Assembly (NCBI RefSeq): GCF_014851395.1
Contig: NW_024040041.1
Span: 11,253,742-11,317,741 of the forward strand
Direction: 5' to 3'
From: Micropterus salmoides
Taxonomy: Eukaryota; Chordata; Actinopteri; Centrarchiformes; Centrarchidae
DNA length: 64,000 nt
Below the pieces are notes generated by a model, which did not search any database, was not told the DNA's origin, and saw only the letters and a program-made list of their open reading frames with translations. Both the position numbers and the translations under genes were made by a program. Positions 27,701 through 40,776 of this stretch are shown in pieces (position 1 is the first letter of the stretch; each line of letters starts with the position of its first letter).

Positions 27701-30700
27701 AGACTGCAGCACCGCAAATCGTGTTTACTTTCTGTCGCCCCACAAGCACGGCACATTATCAGCACGAGGACACGTAGTATTTCTTCATTGCTTTCATGTT
27801 AAAAGTAATTTCTGCCCCGCTGCTGTCATGGTAACGTAACAATCGGCTGTTTCATATTTTCTGTTTATTTAACGGCCACAGATAAGCGAGAAAACCGCTG
27901 AATCTAATTACAGACAATCTGTGACTGACTGTACAGTCTGAGTCCTTTCAGGTGTTCATTGATGCAGAAATACATCTTATTATCATACTGCATTACTTAA
28001 TATTGAAATGAATCCATGTCAGAAACATTTAAAGTTTTAAGTAAAGTAGCCTAATTAATGTCTGTTATTGTTATTATCACAACACATCACTGACGTGGAA
28101 ATTTGATTAATTTTAAGATTTGCTGCTATTGTCATTATTCTAATGTGCTTCATCAGGATGATTGAATAAAATAGATTTATTGATTAGACATGTTTGATAT
28201 TTTGGATAAATTGGTATGTTAATCGAGTAGGCAACATTTCTTTCTTTAGAATAAACAAAATTAGTCGTTAGATTAATTGACTAATCGAAAAAATAAACGT
28301 TAGATTAATCGACTTGAAAAATAATCGATATGTACAGCCCTAGAACCGGGTCTCGAACCCCATCCCTAGTAGCTGGTCTATACTATGAAGGATTATTCAT
28401 CTCAAATGAGTTTCAAGTCCATGCAAATGCTGCTTGGAAGGTAGGCAACAATAACACCAAATTAAAGCTGCAAGCAGCGTTGGGCGGGCCCTTGCACGTA
28501 TAGCGCGTCGGGGTGTGAGGCGGCCGTGTTGCATATTCTGGAGCTCTGCCAGTGCGGCTGTGAATTTGCTACGCGCTTCAGACGCTGCATGAAGGTATTA
28601 TACGTCACTTCCTGTGTCCCCCTTTGTGGCCCTACATAGCACTTGGCAGTAGGAATATAAATTAATATTGGCATGTAGATGTGTTCGGGGTGCCACAGTT
28701 ATCAAGCACGTAAAGTTTTGTTCAGATGTGAGCATGTACACTGAAGTTACAACAACTTCCTGTGTCATGGCGAAGAGTTGATCTTTGACGGCACGCCACG
28801 GACACGCCTATTGACAAAAACTCAGATAGCACAACTTTTCATCGTCAATGCCTTTAGAAGGCACAGCAGAAATTTGATGTCGATCTGAATAAATCCCTAG
28901 GAGGAGTTCGTTAAAGTACGGAGTGTGTAAATCATCTAAAAATTGCCGTAAAATTCAATATGGCCGACTTCCTGTTGGGTTTAGGCTATGGCTCCTAGAT
29001 ACTTTTGTGTGCGTCTGGACAAGATACACGTACCACAGAAAATTTGTGCACGTAGGTGAAACGTGCGTCGGGGGCTGCTTCGTTAAAGGTCAATTCCTGT
29101 TGCCAGCAGGTGGCGCTATGACTGTGAGTGAATGTCAGCATGTGCATGTGTTCAGGGCGGGACTCTCATCCTACATCTAAGGTTTGGTGCAGATGTGAGC
29201 ATGTACACTGAAATTATAATAACTTCCTGTTTCATGGCGAATCATCGATGCCACGGACACACCCATTGACGAAAACTCACAGATAGCACAACTTTTCATC
29301 ATCAATGCCTTTAGAAGGCACAGCAGAAATTTGAAGTCGATCCGACTAAACGCCTAGGAGGAGTTCGTTAAAGTACGGAGTGTGTAAATCATCCAAAAAT
29401 GACCATTAAATCCAAAATGGCCGACTTCCTGTTGACTTTAGGGTATGGGTTCTTGAGGCTTTTTTTTTCTGGACATGATGCATGTCCCCAAAAATTTTGT
29501 GCATGTAGGTTGAACGTGGACGAGGGGCTAATTTTTTCCAATTTTCTAGGTGGCGATAGCGAGTCATTTTGCCACGCCCATGCACGAAACCCATAAAATA
29601 CGAAATTTTTCACCACTTCTGACATGTGTGCAAAATTTGGTGAGTTTGAGTATGTTTAGGCCCCCAAAATTGAGCTTACTTTGCAGAAAGAAGAAAAAAA
29701 AAAAACGTTTGTGCTCGGGCCCTAACAAGAGAAAAGCCCATAGATCTACAAAACTTGATTTCAATGATCTGCATGTAGTCTTGAAAACGCTAAAAGTGCA
29801 TCCATGTTAAAGACAAAGCGACATTCAAGCCACTGTTGTGACGAGACTTGTAAAACGTTGTAGCCCAACACATAATGAGCAATAGATGCAATAGCATCTG
29901 AATGTACTGAATGTTTGTGCGCGCTACCTGAGAGGGCAGGATGGGTGGAGGCACTTGGTTACGAAGATTGGGTTGGGGGGGGGCCTGGGACTGGGGGCCA
30001 CCTCGGCCCTGTGCTACGATGTTGCCACCCATTATCGGGTTTACATTCTGATCAGGGAAAACACAAACACACACACAAAGGGTCAAACAACTTGCAACAA
30101 ACTTAAAAATCTGGTTTTGTCATTTATAATGTACAACACGTGGTAACAATCAAACTTAAGTAAAGTCTTTGGGGAGTAAAACACAAGTGAAATGTTAGAT
30201 AAATGTGGGAAATAACATTTATCACAACATTGTGATGTGTATGGCATTCTCATGCTAGAATACCAAACACGTAATATGTATTTTGATATTTGTTCTATTT
30301 TTCACATAAAGTGATAGTTTCTTATTGTTAGTATCTTAGGGTCTGAGGCTCATGGCCTAAAGACTACATCCTTTTCATCCTTCCACACTCACCTGTCGAG
30401 TGCCCCCAGGACTAGAGCGGGCAGGAGACTGCCCAGAGTCAAGACAGGGGATAGGCTGAGCAGAATTGGAGGAAGAGGAAAAGCTCATGCTTTGATTGGA
30501 GGAGAGCTCATCAGAAGCTTGGCTATCGTAAGCAGAGCGGGAAACAGACAGCTGCAGAAGCAAGGTCAGGTGCACAGCAGATGGACGCCAAGCACAGAGC
30601 GACAGGAAGCACATCAGCAGCCAGAGAAGTGCAGACAAGGAAGGAGAAAAGAAGGAAAAGAGTTAATTTAAAAAGGGAGTGTAGGAGATGAGTAGAAGTA

Positions 30701-33700
30701 AGCAACGGAGAGGAAGGGAGTGCACCAGAGGATGAGAGTCAGAAAGACAGAAGCAAAGATAAGAGACAAGCAGCCTTAAGTGCAGAAGGAAAAGCAGCAA
30801 AGCCCAAAAAACCCACGGCTGCTTTGTACAGAACTATGTAAGGGAATGAATCATTACTGCATAATTAGAAATCACTTACGAACTACTAATTGTAACAAGT
30901 AACCATGTAAGTGTGCATATTTCCTTTAGACACCACCTACAGACTAATTCATAATGATGACACACAACATCGTGTTAACAGCAAGTATCAAATGAAACAT
31001 CCCTTTCAGTAGTCCACACATCAAATGCAGTGTGTTAGAACAACCACTGTGGGGCGCTACAGGACTGAGAGAGCACTACCCAGCCAGACTCACATGGGAC
31101 TCTCTTCCACTCCACACCTACCTCATGATCACCATAATTGAAGAGAGAATGACCAAACCACTATCTAGTAATGTCGTTTTAAACAGCAGAATGTGTCGAT
31201 TACCAATCCTGTAAAGTGCCGGTTCTACCAACCTGCTGAATTTCAACTTGGTACCACATTTCGACAACAACATTTTCATTTTGTATTCCTAAGAGTTGTT
31301 CTCCTGTGACCTTTTCTTCACTCCCACCCATAGTATAACAGGGAAACATAAAGGTTTCTGCATACCTTGTCATAGTAAGGGCTGCGATCCATGGCAGACT
31401 CCTTGTGGAGATGGTGTCGAGACCCGGGGGTCTTCCCCATTACTCCATTGAAGTCTCCCATACTGCCCATGTCCATACGTTTGTCCTGCACCATCCCTGC
31501 TCCTGTCTTCATGGAGTCGTCAGGAGAGTCCCTCTGCAAGGGGAAAAATACGAAATTGGATTATAGAGAAAGAAAGCATAAATATTGCATTCATTCATTA
31601 AATATTTAATATACATTTTTTTTTAAAAACAAATGGTAACGGCTTTAAAATGGAAAAGTATTTCCTGGTGGGAACTACACATTGATTCTGATCAAGTGGC
31701 CATTGTAACAAGTGTTTCATTCAACACTAACAAGTGAAAAGATGAAACCGAAATGCATTCTTCATGATAATGATCGTCAAAAATTCCATGTACGTTAGAA
31801 CACCACAACCACTTAAAAACACTGATTTTTAAAATGAAAGAGAGATTGTCCTTACAGAGAAGTTCATGCTGTTGAACTGGTTGACGAACGGTTTCATCCA
31901 GGGTTCATCCTGTTTGTTCATCGGTTTGTTCATCTGAAACAGACAAAAATAATTCACTGGAGACACTAGACGCATTAGCAGGACTGCTTTGTGTTTTTTT
32001 CTTTTCTGTCAACAACAAAGGTGGCTAAATGAACTCCAGACTGATGATGTGCTTTACTGTAATGGCAGGCGTTCAGACGGAGTGAGGATCATGTTTAGGA
32101 TGAACAAATGCCCAAAGCCAAAAGGTGAACAAACCTTGATGGAGCCTCTATGCTTGTAGTTCCAGGTGTTTTGTTCATGGGATCTGTTGTCCTGTTGGCT
32201 GTTGCTCCACATGCCAATCTCAACCTCCTCTTCCTGATCCCAGCTATTGCCCATGGACGCCTCTTCACCACACCATGTCTCCATGGGCTTCGGAACTGGA
32301 GCTACAAAAGGAGGTAGGGACAGATGAAGAAACTGGATAACAACAAGTGATACTATACAAGTTCAAGGTCAGCCAGGACTGCTCATAGTTTAAACACAGG
32401 TTTTTGCTTAATATTAATGTTCATGAGTGCGCCTACCAGATTTATGTTGGCCGCCCCATGTAGACCCAGAGTCTCTGCTACCCCTGCTGGGTTCTTCCCA
32501 GCTGGAGCTGGTTTCCATGGGTTTCCCCCAGGCAGACGTCCCGTTGTCCACTTTCACCGGTGGAGCAGTGGTAGGCTCCCCCCATGTTGAGGACTCTTTC
32601 TGTTTGGGGTAAGGCTCACCCCAACCTGGAGGAAAAGAGCATGATCCCCATTATAAATATGATATACTTTCTGTGGTGTGGTGCAGTTGTTCTGAACCAA
32701 TAGCTTTTTCCATTATTTCATGCATGCCTCAAATTTAAATATGTAGATGTATTCAGTTTGTCTTTAGACCTTTCAGACATTCTCATATTTACAACGATGC
32801 TGCAAGTTTACATGTTTTTCCTCTGCTGGAATCAGCTAACAGAGCTCAAGGAAAGAGCCCTGCTCATGTCTCTGGGGAACCCTGCGTCAACTTGCTTATG
32901 TAAGTGTTGTTTACATTAACTTTTGGGGGTGTAGATGTGTATACAGGCCCCAACACACTTTCCAATGTGAGACTGTGTGTGCTCAAGTGAGCGCAAGTAT
33001 GAGTTCAAAAGGCTCCTGTTACAGCTGACCACCCAGACCTGCTAATTTCTCCCTCCACAGGAGGCATGTGGGGAGATGCCAGGGATACCTCCCCATAAAA
33101 ATAGGATAGGTCATCGGGTGGCCTCCGGCTCCAGTGTCCCTCATGTGACAAGCACGCTCACACACAAAGAAACATGTACACACACCTAAGCACACATGCA
33201 GAGGTAGATGCATATACACAAACTGGCACATCCTTTCATGTTGTATGGCAGATATACATTTGCTATACACTCGCACACAAAGAGTGATTGTGCACACACA
33301 CTAATTGACAAACTGTAACCCTGGCCCACATCTATTTCTCCGTTTCACCGTCTACATAAGTGCATCAGTTGATCTAATAAAAAGGAGGATGAGAAACACA
33401 ATGTGTGTGTAACTTGTGTATAAATGTGTTTCACAAGCCCATCTAAGAGCAAACTGAAAAATATACAATGTCTAAAACAGAACAAATATTGAAGTTACAT
33501 TTTGTTCTTAAAAAAAGTTTAAACCTATGTTACATATCCATGAACACAATCGTATTGACCTACTTCTTTCACTTCACATAATTTTCACTCATTTTACCAA
33601 TGTTGCAGTTTTCATTGCTTTTTGCACTTCAATATTCACAAAAAGAAACCCACAATTATCTAAAAATCAGTCTAAATCTACCACCTGATTATTTTTATTA

Positions 33701-36700
33701 AAGTAGCTGTCTAGTTGCCCCACCCTTTCTAGCCATCCACTTTGCTGCTCCTGTTAGCTCGCTAGACAGCAACCCTGAATAACCTTAACAGCCCCTCCCT
33801 GCCTTATTTTCCCCTTCTCAGACCACTGCAGAATAGGTGCCTTACTCGTTTTAGTTTTCCCCCATCTTACATTGGAACCACTCCTATTACCAAGTCACCA
33901 GACCTCCTCCTCTACCACTCATGGGCTCGCTCGCTCTCTCTCTCTCTCAAACCCAACAAAAGCCAGTGTTTCTACAGCAAGCAGAATTGGCAGGCGAGAG
34001 AAAGAGAGGAGGGAGAAAAAAGGGCGAATGAGAGAAGAGAAAAATCGATGCTCTTAGCATTCCAAACGGGTGACTCAACCGGCTTTACAAAAAGCCCTCA
34101 ACATGGACAACACCGTAGGGAAATGGGAGAGAATGGCTGTATGGGTTTGTTTTCTCTCCATGCTTCTGTTCAAATTGTGTATGCTTTTGAATACATTTGT
34201 GAATGTTTGTGCATCAACACTTCTTGTGTTTGCACTGTATAAATCCTTTTAAGACCTTATTTCAGATTTCTCAAAAGGAGTGTGGGCGGGACTTGCACCT
34301 TTTTATTCATTCTTTAGGCTTATAGACTGCAACAGACAGCTTGCAATTACATGCGAGAACCATTTTAGATACTCTGTTCATGTCCTAGCATTTTTTATAT
34401 GTACTTCAATAACAAACAAAAAACACTAAAATGGGGGGGGGGGACAAACAAAAAAAAACACACTAATCTGCATGCTAGTGCAACACAGAGTGTGTACATG
34501 TTGTTGGAACATTTGAGAATCGGCAGAACTAAGGAATCAATTGACACACCGACATGATGAAAGTATCCCTGCAGGCTAAAAACCACTGTAATATGTGAAT
34601 AACATCAAGATCTGTTGTAACCTGGCCAACCACATCTATGTGGACCTAAACTATAAAGAGGACAAGTGAGACTCAGTGGTGTTTGAATCATCATTATCTT
34701 TTTCACATATATGCACATGTTAGTGTGGACATGTGCACAATTTTACATATTCCAACTTACCAGAGCTGCAGCTTTTCTCCTGGGTAAGAGGCTGCGCGGG
34801 CTGAGGAGGATGCTTCGAGCTGTGTGCTGGGTGGGACTGGTGCTGGGAGGATGGGCCTATGGCCTCCTGATCAGATTGGCTAGTCCTGTTCCACATGTTG
34901 ACAGCTCCACCACTGTATTTACCTATGAAGGTTTCATGTGAGTCATCAGCTGAAAATGAGAAGCCTGGAATTTCACATGATTATGTTCAGGTTTATACAG
35001 CTTTTTCTGAATAAATGTATAGTGGGCTGAGTGTTTACCAGGGTCTCCCCAAGCTGCTGTCCCATCATCGATCTCCATCCTCCGACGAACGGACTCTGGA
35101 GAAGGTTCTTCCCACCCAGTTGCCACTTCCTCCTTCTGACCTACTGTGGGAATGGGGCCTCCCAGCCAACCTGATTGAAGAATGAAAAAAAATGCAAGTC
35201 ATTCATATATTGTATGTCCTCCCACTTAATGTTTTTTTCTATACATTGTCAAATATCAAAAAAAAAAAAGGGGGAAAAAAAAAATCTTATTCTAGACTAT
35301 ATTTCTGATAGGATGCATACTCCTAATAACTACCTGTGGGCTTGTCAGGACCTTGATTGCCTTTGGACATGGTGGATTCAGGACCTTTTCCCCACTCGTT
35401 GGAGGACTTGGGATTTGGCTCACCCCAGGTCTGGGCTCCATGGTTGTTCTTCATTGGCTCACCCCAGCCCTGGCTGTTACTCTGAGGATTGGGTTTGTGG
35501 ACTGAATCGCCCCAGTTGGAACATGGGTTTGGAGTGTTCTGGTCTGGAGTATTTGATCCTCCACTACCTACCCAGGTGTTGCTGCTGCTGGTGTTGGTTC
35601 GACTTGGCTCGCTCCAACATCCAGAGCCAGACCGGTCGCTGTCACTGTCCCAGCCCACTGAGCCTGCACCTTTTTGGGGCTCCCCCCAGTGGTTGTTGGG
35701 CCCTGGTCTGGCACCATCTCCACCATTACCCCAGCCTTCACATCCATTTCTACTATTGGAACCCCAGCCCTGCTGTGGTTTGGGCGCATTAGTCCACGTA
35801 TTGGACCTAAACAAAAACATTGAATGTGATCAGTGAAATATAAAATAGTAACATCTTAGTTACATTTACTGCAAAAACATTTTTCTGCCTCAATACGTAT
35901 TTCTATAATGCCCAAACATAAATTACCTGTCATCTTTGTTAATGTTATTGCTCCAGGTGTTACTGTTGTTGTTGCTCCCCTTGTAGCTGGATCCTTCATT
36001 CCAGCCACTCTGCCCACCTCCTCCACTTGCTGGAACTTTGCTGTCCCACCCAGAGGTTGTCCGCTCTCCCCAGCCAGAACTTCCTGTACCTGGGCCTGAG
36101 CTGCCTGGCCCACCCCCCCAACCTGCAAGTACATTAAAGAGAGATACATGTTTTTTGCATTCGGCAACATACATTTCTGTTCTAAATAAGTATATGTTTA
36201 TTTATATCATTAATGCATTCACACAAAAGGTTTCATACACATTCTAGCCCTACCTCCAGAGGTCTGAGAGGGAGCTGCCGGTGTTGCTGTGCCCCAGCCG
36301 GAACCTCCGCTGCTATGCTTTCTTTCGTCTCCTCTGGGACCCTGGTGTTGATTGTTAGCAGGAGAATTGACATCCCAGGCGGTGTTCTGCCGTATGGGCG
36401 TCTGTCCCCATCCAGTGTTTGACAGAACCCTTGGGTCCACATCGGCCTGGGACACAGTTGACGCTACTGATGCAGAATGGGTACCTTTTCTACGGTTTCC
36501 CCCTTTTGGCTGGCCACCCTCCCTCTCTGAGCTGGATCGACCTCCGGAGCTCTCTCCACTTCCCTCACTTCCTCCTGAGCGACCCCACCCTGCAGTGACA
36601 CCTCCCAAGCTGTGGCTTCCACCTCCTCCCCCTCCCATGCCCATGGCGTCATCCTCCAGGCTCTTCCAGCCATTGTTGGCAGAGCTTCCTTTATGACTTC

Positions 36701-39700
36701 CAGCATCTGTATGGTTGATTCCAGGAGTTGTTGATCCCCATTCTCCATTTGACATCTTGTTGATAGATGTGGAAGAGGACGATGACGACGAGGAAGAAGA
36801 AGACGCGCTGCTCCCCCACGGACGAGGTATGCCTGCTGGAGGGCCCATGGTAGTTTGGTTCCCATTTCCTGGTGTTTGGCCTGCAGAGCCTGGGATTTGA
36901 TTTGAGCCAATACCCCAGGACAAGTTGCTCTGGGGCTGGTTTGGGTTGTTGGCAGGCCCCTGGTCCCAGCGTGGGGCCGCAGTGTTATTGTCGTTATTAT
37001 TACTCTTGTAAGCAGCAGTAGAGGAGATTTGGGGGTTCCCAGCCTGCATTGCGGCAGGGTTTTGGGGGTTCACAGTGTCTACATTTGGGTGGCCCTTGTC
37101 TCCAGGGTAGGTAGTTGTGCCCCAAGGCGTACCGAAGGCCCCAGGACCTCCTAGCTCTCCTTGGGGGTGCAGGGAGGCTGATGAGGCATTTCCATTGGCC
37201 AGCGGACCCCCATTCCCTCCTCCAATAGAGCCCCAAGAACACTCCCCACTGAGCTGGGGTGAGGCGGTAGAGCTTGGTGGACTAGAGGTCATTGTGGCAT
37301 TAGTAGTAGTAGTAGTAGTATTCATCATAATAGTGTTATTTGGTCCATTGGATTCAGTGTTAAGGTTGGTAGGCTGTAGGCCACCATTTCCACTGTTGCT
37401 GCTTCCTAACACATTGCCGCTTGCTGTACCATTATTCACCTCAGTGTCTTCCATACTGCTGTTTGGAGCTGCCATGCCACCCCAGCCTACTTGGGGAACT
37501 ATACTCAGTTTGGACCTCATCCCCTGAGCCTGTGGAGGACGTTGGCCCTGGGACAATGAGCTTGGGGTTAGATTCTGCGGCCAGGCACCATGGTTGGGAT
37601 TTGGGTTTGAAGTGTTTGGGTTTAACCCTCCATTGATGCAGGGGGTGCTTCCGCCGGTGGTAATCATGTTGCTGCCTGACTGCGTGCCCCATATACCACT
37701 GTTATTGACGGGCTTGTTGTGGTGGTTACCCATGTTATTGCTGCCAATACTGCTGGACCCTGCCACAGAGTAGTGGGAGGGGCCAGTGATGTTATTATTT
37801 CCATTATTTGCACTGCTGATGGTTCCGACGCCTCCACCAATGACCTGACGACCGTTGCCGTTGCCATCTCCATTCACTGAAACGCTGACCATCATGGCAG
37901 AAGTCACCAAAGAGGAGGAGGGGGAAGAAGCCGTAGAAGACACAGAGGAAGAAGCATTTGCTGACATCATCATCACTGTTGTGACAGCGGCAAGGTTTTT
38001 CTCTGAGCCGATCGAGGAGCTAGAGTCTGCGTCCATGCATTCTGATGCCAACTCAGGGTCTGATCCTGACCCACAGCCAGAAGAGGAAGAAGATGAGGAG
38101 CAAGAGAATGAAGAGGAGGAGGGAGGCCAGACAGAAGAGTTAGTTGACGAAGGGTTGTTGGATTTGTCGGTGCTTCTGTCCACTAGGACTTTGCCCCAGT
38201 TGCTGTTGCCGTCACTGCTGCAGGGAGAGCCAGAGGACCAGGGGGAAGGCTCATACTGTGAGTCCAAGCCAGGGTGCTCCAGACCTGAAGAGTGAATGGG
38301 TGGAAATAGCAGGGGATACTGTTAGTTTGAATAGATTAAACAAAATATTCCTTTCTAATGACATGACAGTAAGATGTACTATATTGAATAAAGCAGATGT
38401 GGTTTAAATTTCCCTCATCCACAGTTGTTTTGATATTTTTCTATTCCCGCCGACCTTCAGCTGGCCCAACTGTTCTGCATATGATCAGCGCCAGGCCTAA
38501 GCCTAGACACAGCTGCCACCATTTTGTCACCACAGCAGGACACAAAAGCCTGCCAAAGCTATAAACTGGGATTCAGGGAGGCGAACGCCAACCATCAGCA
38601 CGAGAGGAGACACGGAGGGCATAGGGGTGATGGCAAATGAGTGTGAAAAGAGGGAGTTGAGGATAAAGGGAGTGAGGGGAGGAGGTGGTGGCAACTGAAA
38701 AATATTCAGACGTCTTCAAACCTTGCTATTTATTCCAAATATATTAAAATTGACATCATTTGCATTCAGGCCAGGCAAGTCTATAAAATTTGGACCGAGA
38801 CCATGATCTAATTTTGGTTTCATGGCCATTTTACATGCACTCATTCATTCTCAATGGCAAGCGCCCAAATTTTCAGTGCTATAGCAACCTTCTGTGCACA
38901 ATATTACTGCATTTATTAGCATTTGCCAGCAGTCTTTGTCACTAACTGCATTCTTGCAGTGGGAGCCCCCATTCATTAGCTGTGGTAAGCTAATATTAAT
39001 CTGTTATGATACTCGATACTAACGCACATTAAAAGTGTTTTAATGTGAACGCAGCAAAGCAGTCAGTGACATAGGTCTTTTTTGTTAAAGGACTTCTAAA
39101 AATGTGCTGACAATATTAGGTAACATTAACAAAAGCTGACTCAATTTAGTTTATCCAACTTATTTGACATTTTGTTGCCATGTAGTTGGTGATTTGAGAC
39201 ATTTTAAGGACTAAAAAGATTTTAAGGCAAAGTATGAAAGGAGAGTATCTGACTTTGTCTTGTTTGCTTTTTCTTTGAATAAACAATTAACTTTCAGCAA
39301 TGGAAAGGGAGAAAAAAAATTTGTAATTACTTCTTGGCTTGTGAACAAACATTCAAAAGATGGATCATGCAGTTAAATTATTTCCCTTATTTGTAGGCAG
39401 CATTTCTGCACCAGCTAAGCACGTGTTTTTTTATTTGAATACCTGCTGCTATTTGACAATTCATGCTTGGTCATCATGTTCTTTTAATCACGACAACATC
39501 TGCTGCCTTTTTTTGTGTCCGGTTTCTTCACAAGCTATCTCCTGAGACCAAAACTGTGTGCTTACTAACTTTGAGATTCTTGACCAATTAGTTGCCCATC
39601 TTCTCACTTGAAGCCCTCTCTTTCACATAAACCGTTGCCAGCTCTCTATGGCGCTTATCGTGATTGCTTGCCAAGTCTCCTCTTGCACCCTTTCACACCC

Positions 39701-39923
39701 ACACATCTCTCTCTTCATCTCTCTGATATGCCATGAATAAAATACATCATCTCTGTCAAGGTCAGGTCAGACTGGGTCTACCTAGTCTGTCGCTCACAAA
39801 GCAGGGCCAAAGTAAGACACTGGGAGGAAGAATGAAATGCAGAAGAACAGGGAAGGAATAAAGCAATGTGTAGTCACCTGCTTGATTAGGGGAGTGGCTG
39901 ACGGAATCCCGAATGGGAGCCAT
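20685..39923 (-). CDS. tnrc6a: Trinucleotide repeat-containing gene 6A protein (GW182)
   Basis: Coding exons on the minus strand: 39923-39878 (from the ATG), 38284-36254, 36122-35927, 35806-35334, 35170-35039, 34922-34761, 32625-32437, 32301-32135, 31933-31856, 31533-31366, 30551-30393, 30047-29928, 26751-26614, 26022-25933, 25802-25628, 25505-25362, 24948-24778, 24663-24523, 23920-23813, 23632-23402, 22803-22733, 22017-21878 and 21033-20685. Every junction is GT/AG and in phase: 5,679 nt, 1,892 residues plus TGA. Residues 1 to about 1075 are Ser/Asn/Gly-rich with dozens of GW/WG motifs, the Argonaute-binding region. GSDPELASECMDAD and GWEEPSPESVRRRMEIDD are TNRC6A-type blocks. A Gln-rich tract lies at about 1354-1383, a PAM2-like motif (FSNFPL) near 1436-1441, an RRM at about 1718-1795, and SLWG motifs near the end (...DHLNGGADSM). 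It recruits PABP, CCR4-NOT and PAN2-PAN3 to miRNA targets. The C-terminal and mid-region match TNRC6A better than 6B or 6C. The start codon is uncertain: see the upstream exons. Confidence 0.93.
21878..22017 (-). other. tnrc6a: tnrc6a exon coding most of the RRM
   Basis: Encodes [20 protein letters not shown] and continues through a HLNLPHGNAVVCYSS stretch to the AKAQKSLH segment. The arginine of the VRYSS motif seen in human TNRC6A/C is cysteine here (codon TGC). In GW182 proteins this RRM is known as a fold lacking classical RNA-binding residues, so the change may be tolerated. Confidence 0.9.
24667..24706. repeat. TG microsatellite at a tnrc6a acceptor
   Basis: CA on the plus strand and TG in the transcript, filling a third of the 114 bp intron 24664-24777. 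It ends about 4 nt before the acceptor of exon 24663-24523. Confidence 0.9.
25906..25932. repeat. TG microsatellite forming a tnrc6a donor site
   Basis: In the transcript direction exon 26022-25933 ends in CAG and the intron begins GTGTGTGTG. The donor GT is therefore the first unit of the repeat. Confidence 0.9.
26752..29927 (-). other. tnrc6a: tnrc6a intron of about 3.2 kb
   Basis: Largest intron in the 3' half of the gene. It contains a 1.26 kb dispersed repeat at 28463-29725. It also contains a segment near 28200-28335 rich in TTAATCGA-type phrases and ending in CAGCCCTAG, probably the edge of another DNA-transposon derivative. No coding sequence was recognised. Confidence 0.6.
28463..29725. 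repeat. Dispersed fish repeat with internal duplication
   Basis: It starts AAAGCTGCAAGCAGCG with CGGGCCCTTGCAC, and ends TGCTCGGGCCCTAACA, so both edges carry an inverted GGGCCC..GCAC motif. Inside, a block holding GATGTGAGCATGTACACTGAA, AAGTACGGAGTGTGTAAATC and TGGCCGACTTCCTGTTG occurs twice, about 460 bp apart. Short open frames across it are not protein-like. I recognise it as a common teleost interspersed repeat but cannot name the family safely. Confidence 0.75.
30552..31365 (-). other. tnrc6a: tnrc6a intron (0.8 kb)
   Basis: The part next to the acceptor at 30551 is purine-rich on the plus strand (about 30560-30790), so it is pyrimidine-rich in the transcript. No other feature was recognised. 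Confidence 0.6.
32626..34760 (-). other. tnrc6a: tnrc6a intron (2.1 kb)
   Basis: Non-coding. CT/GA-rich tracts lie near 33925-34035, a G run at about 34434-34443, and CA-rich stretches near 33150-33300. No gene or clear transposon was recognised. Confidence 0.6.
36254..38284 (-). other. tnrc6a: Giant tnrc6a exon
   Basis: This 2,031 nt exon encodes residues 16-692, the main Argonaute-binding part. It includes Ser runs, a Thr run coded by a trinucleotide repeat (plus strand TAG/AGT units near 37298-37320), and the conserved block DPRVLSNTGWGQTPIRQNTA. W-G motifs such as SNWGK, GIWGT, CSWGS, TPWGT, LSWGI and GEWGS are spread along it. One large exon of this kind is usual for TNRC6 genes. Confidence 0.93.
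38285..39877 (-). other. tnrc6a: tnrc6a intron (1.6 kb)
   Basis: AT-rich, non-coding. Nothing else was recognised. Confidence 0.6.
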
Positions 39924-39925
39924 GC
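39878..39925 (-). other. tnrc6a: tnrc6a exon with the probable start codon
   Basis: 48 nt exon reading GC-ATG and then MAPIRDSVSHSPNQA, spliced to GLEHPGLDSQYEPSPW in the giant exon. The ATG (39923-39921) has G at -3 and +4. The frame is open upstream through the end of exon 40777-41108 to a TGA, with no other ATG in between. This is the first ATG in the main frame if the upstream exons are used as written. Confidence 0.7.
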
Positions 39926-40776
39926 CTGGAAACAGAGAGAGGAAAGACTGTCAAACAGACTTGGAGGGAGTTAGAGATACAGCCAGAAATCAAACACAGT
40001 GGGGAGATGTTAGAAATAGTTAGGACAGCGAGAACATCCCATGAGAATCAAGCAAACAGAAAAGAAAACAAGAGTGTTAAAGACAGAAGGGTTAAAAGTA
40101 AAAAGGGCTTGCAAGTAGAAGAGTATTAGAGGACAGACCCTGCTAGTTGCTGAACCTAAGTTAGTAGTTATACAATAGTATAACATAAAGGAATAAATCC
40201 AATATCTGAATTTAAGTAAGTGTGTGTAATTATCAGCGATTAGTCTGAGCAGAATTTTGTGCTTTTAGCGCAACCAGCTTTAGTGCGTTTCTGACAACAG
40301 TAAATATCACAGTTGTGATATAAATTTAGAGCAAACCAACTATTTTAAACATATTTCAAACACCTCAGGAAACTAGAAAGAGCTTTCAATATTGCACAAA
40401 ATCAAAAAACATTTTGTGCAATTTAAGGCCACAAATTAGGCTCATTACTAGTTTAGTCTAATCTGAGTTAGAAATTGGTTGCTTTGTGTGAAATGTTTTT
40501 TCTAGAACTTTGTTCAGACAGAAGTACAAGTAGAAACCAATCAAACTAGGAACAGGAACACATACAACATTTATTTTTGCTATTTAAGTGTAATGTGTTA
40601 AAAAAAAAAAACCAAACAAAAACAATTGTTTTGTTGCTTATCCAAGACAGTGCTTATTGGCAGACAGTGTGCTTGTGTAGGCTCACGTCCCTGTGTGTTT
40701 GAGGATACAGACAAATGTAATTTAATGTAATCCACTGCTGTTTGCTTGTCCTCTTTCCTTTCTTTTCATTGTTTAC

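Noticed and set aside
28335..28375. Possible tRNA or SINE B box (GGTTCGAGACC on the minus strand)
   Set aside because: No A box or cloverleaf around it. It lies at the edge of transposon-like sequence (CAGCCCTAG).
35175..35836. Plus-strand 205- and 115-codon open frames
   Set aside because: Antisense shadows of tnrc6a exon 35806-35334, rich in Trp/Cys/Leu from GW codons read backwards.
36352..38295. Long open frames antisense to the giant tnrc6a exon
   Set aside because: They mirror the Ser/Gly/Trp-rich coding strand as Pro/Glu/Leu-rich peptides and lack splice or start context.
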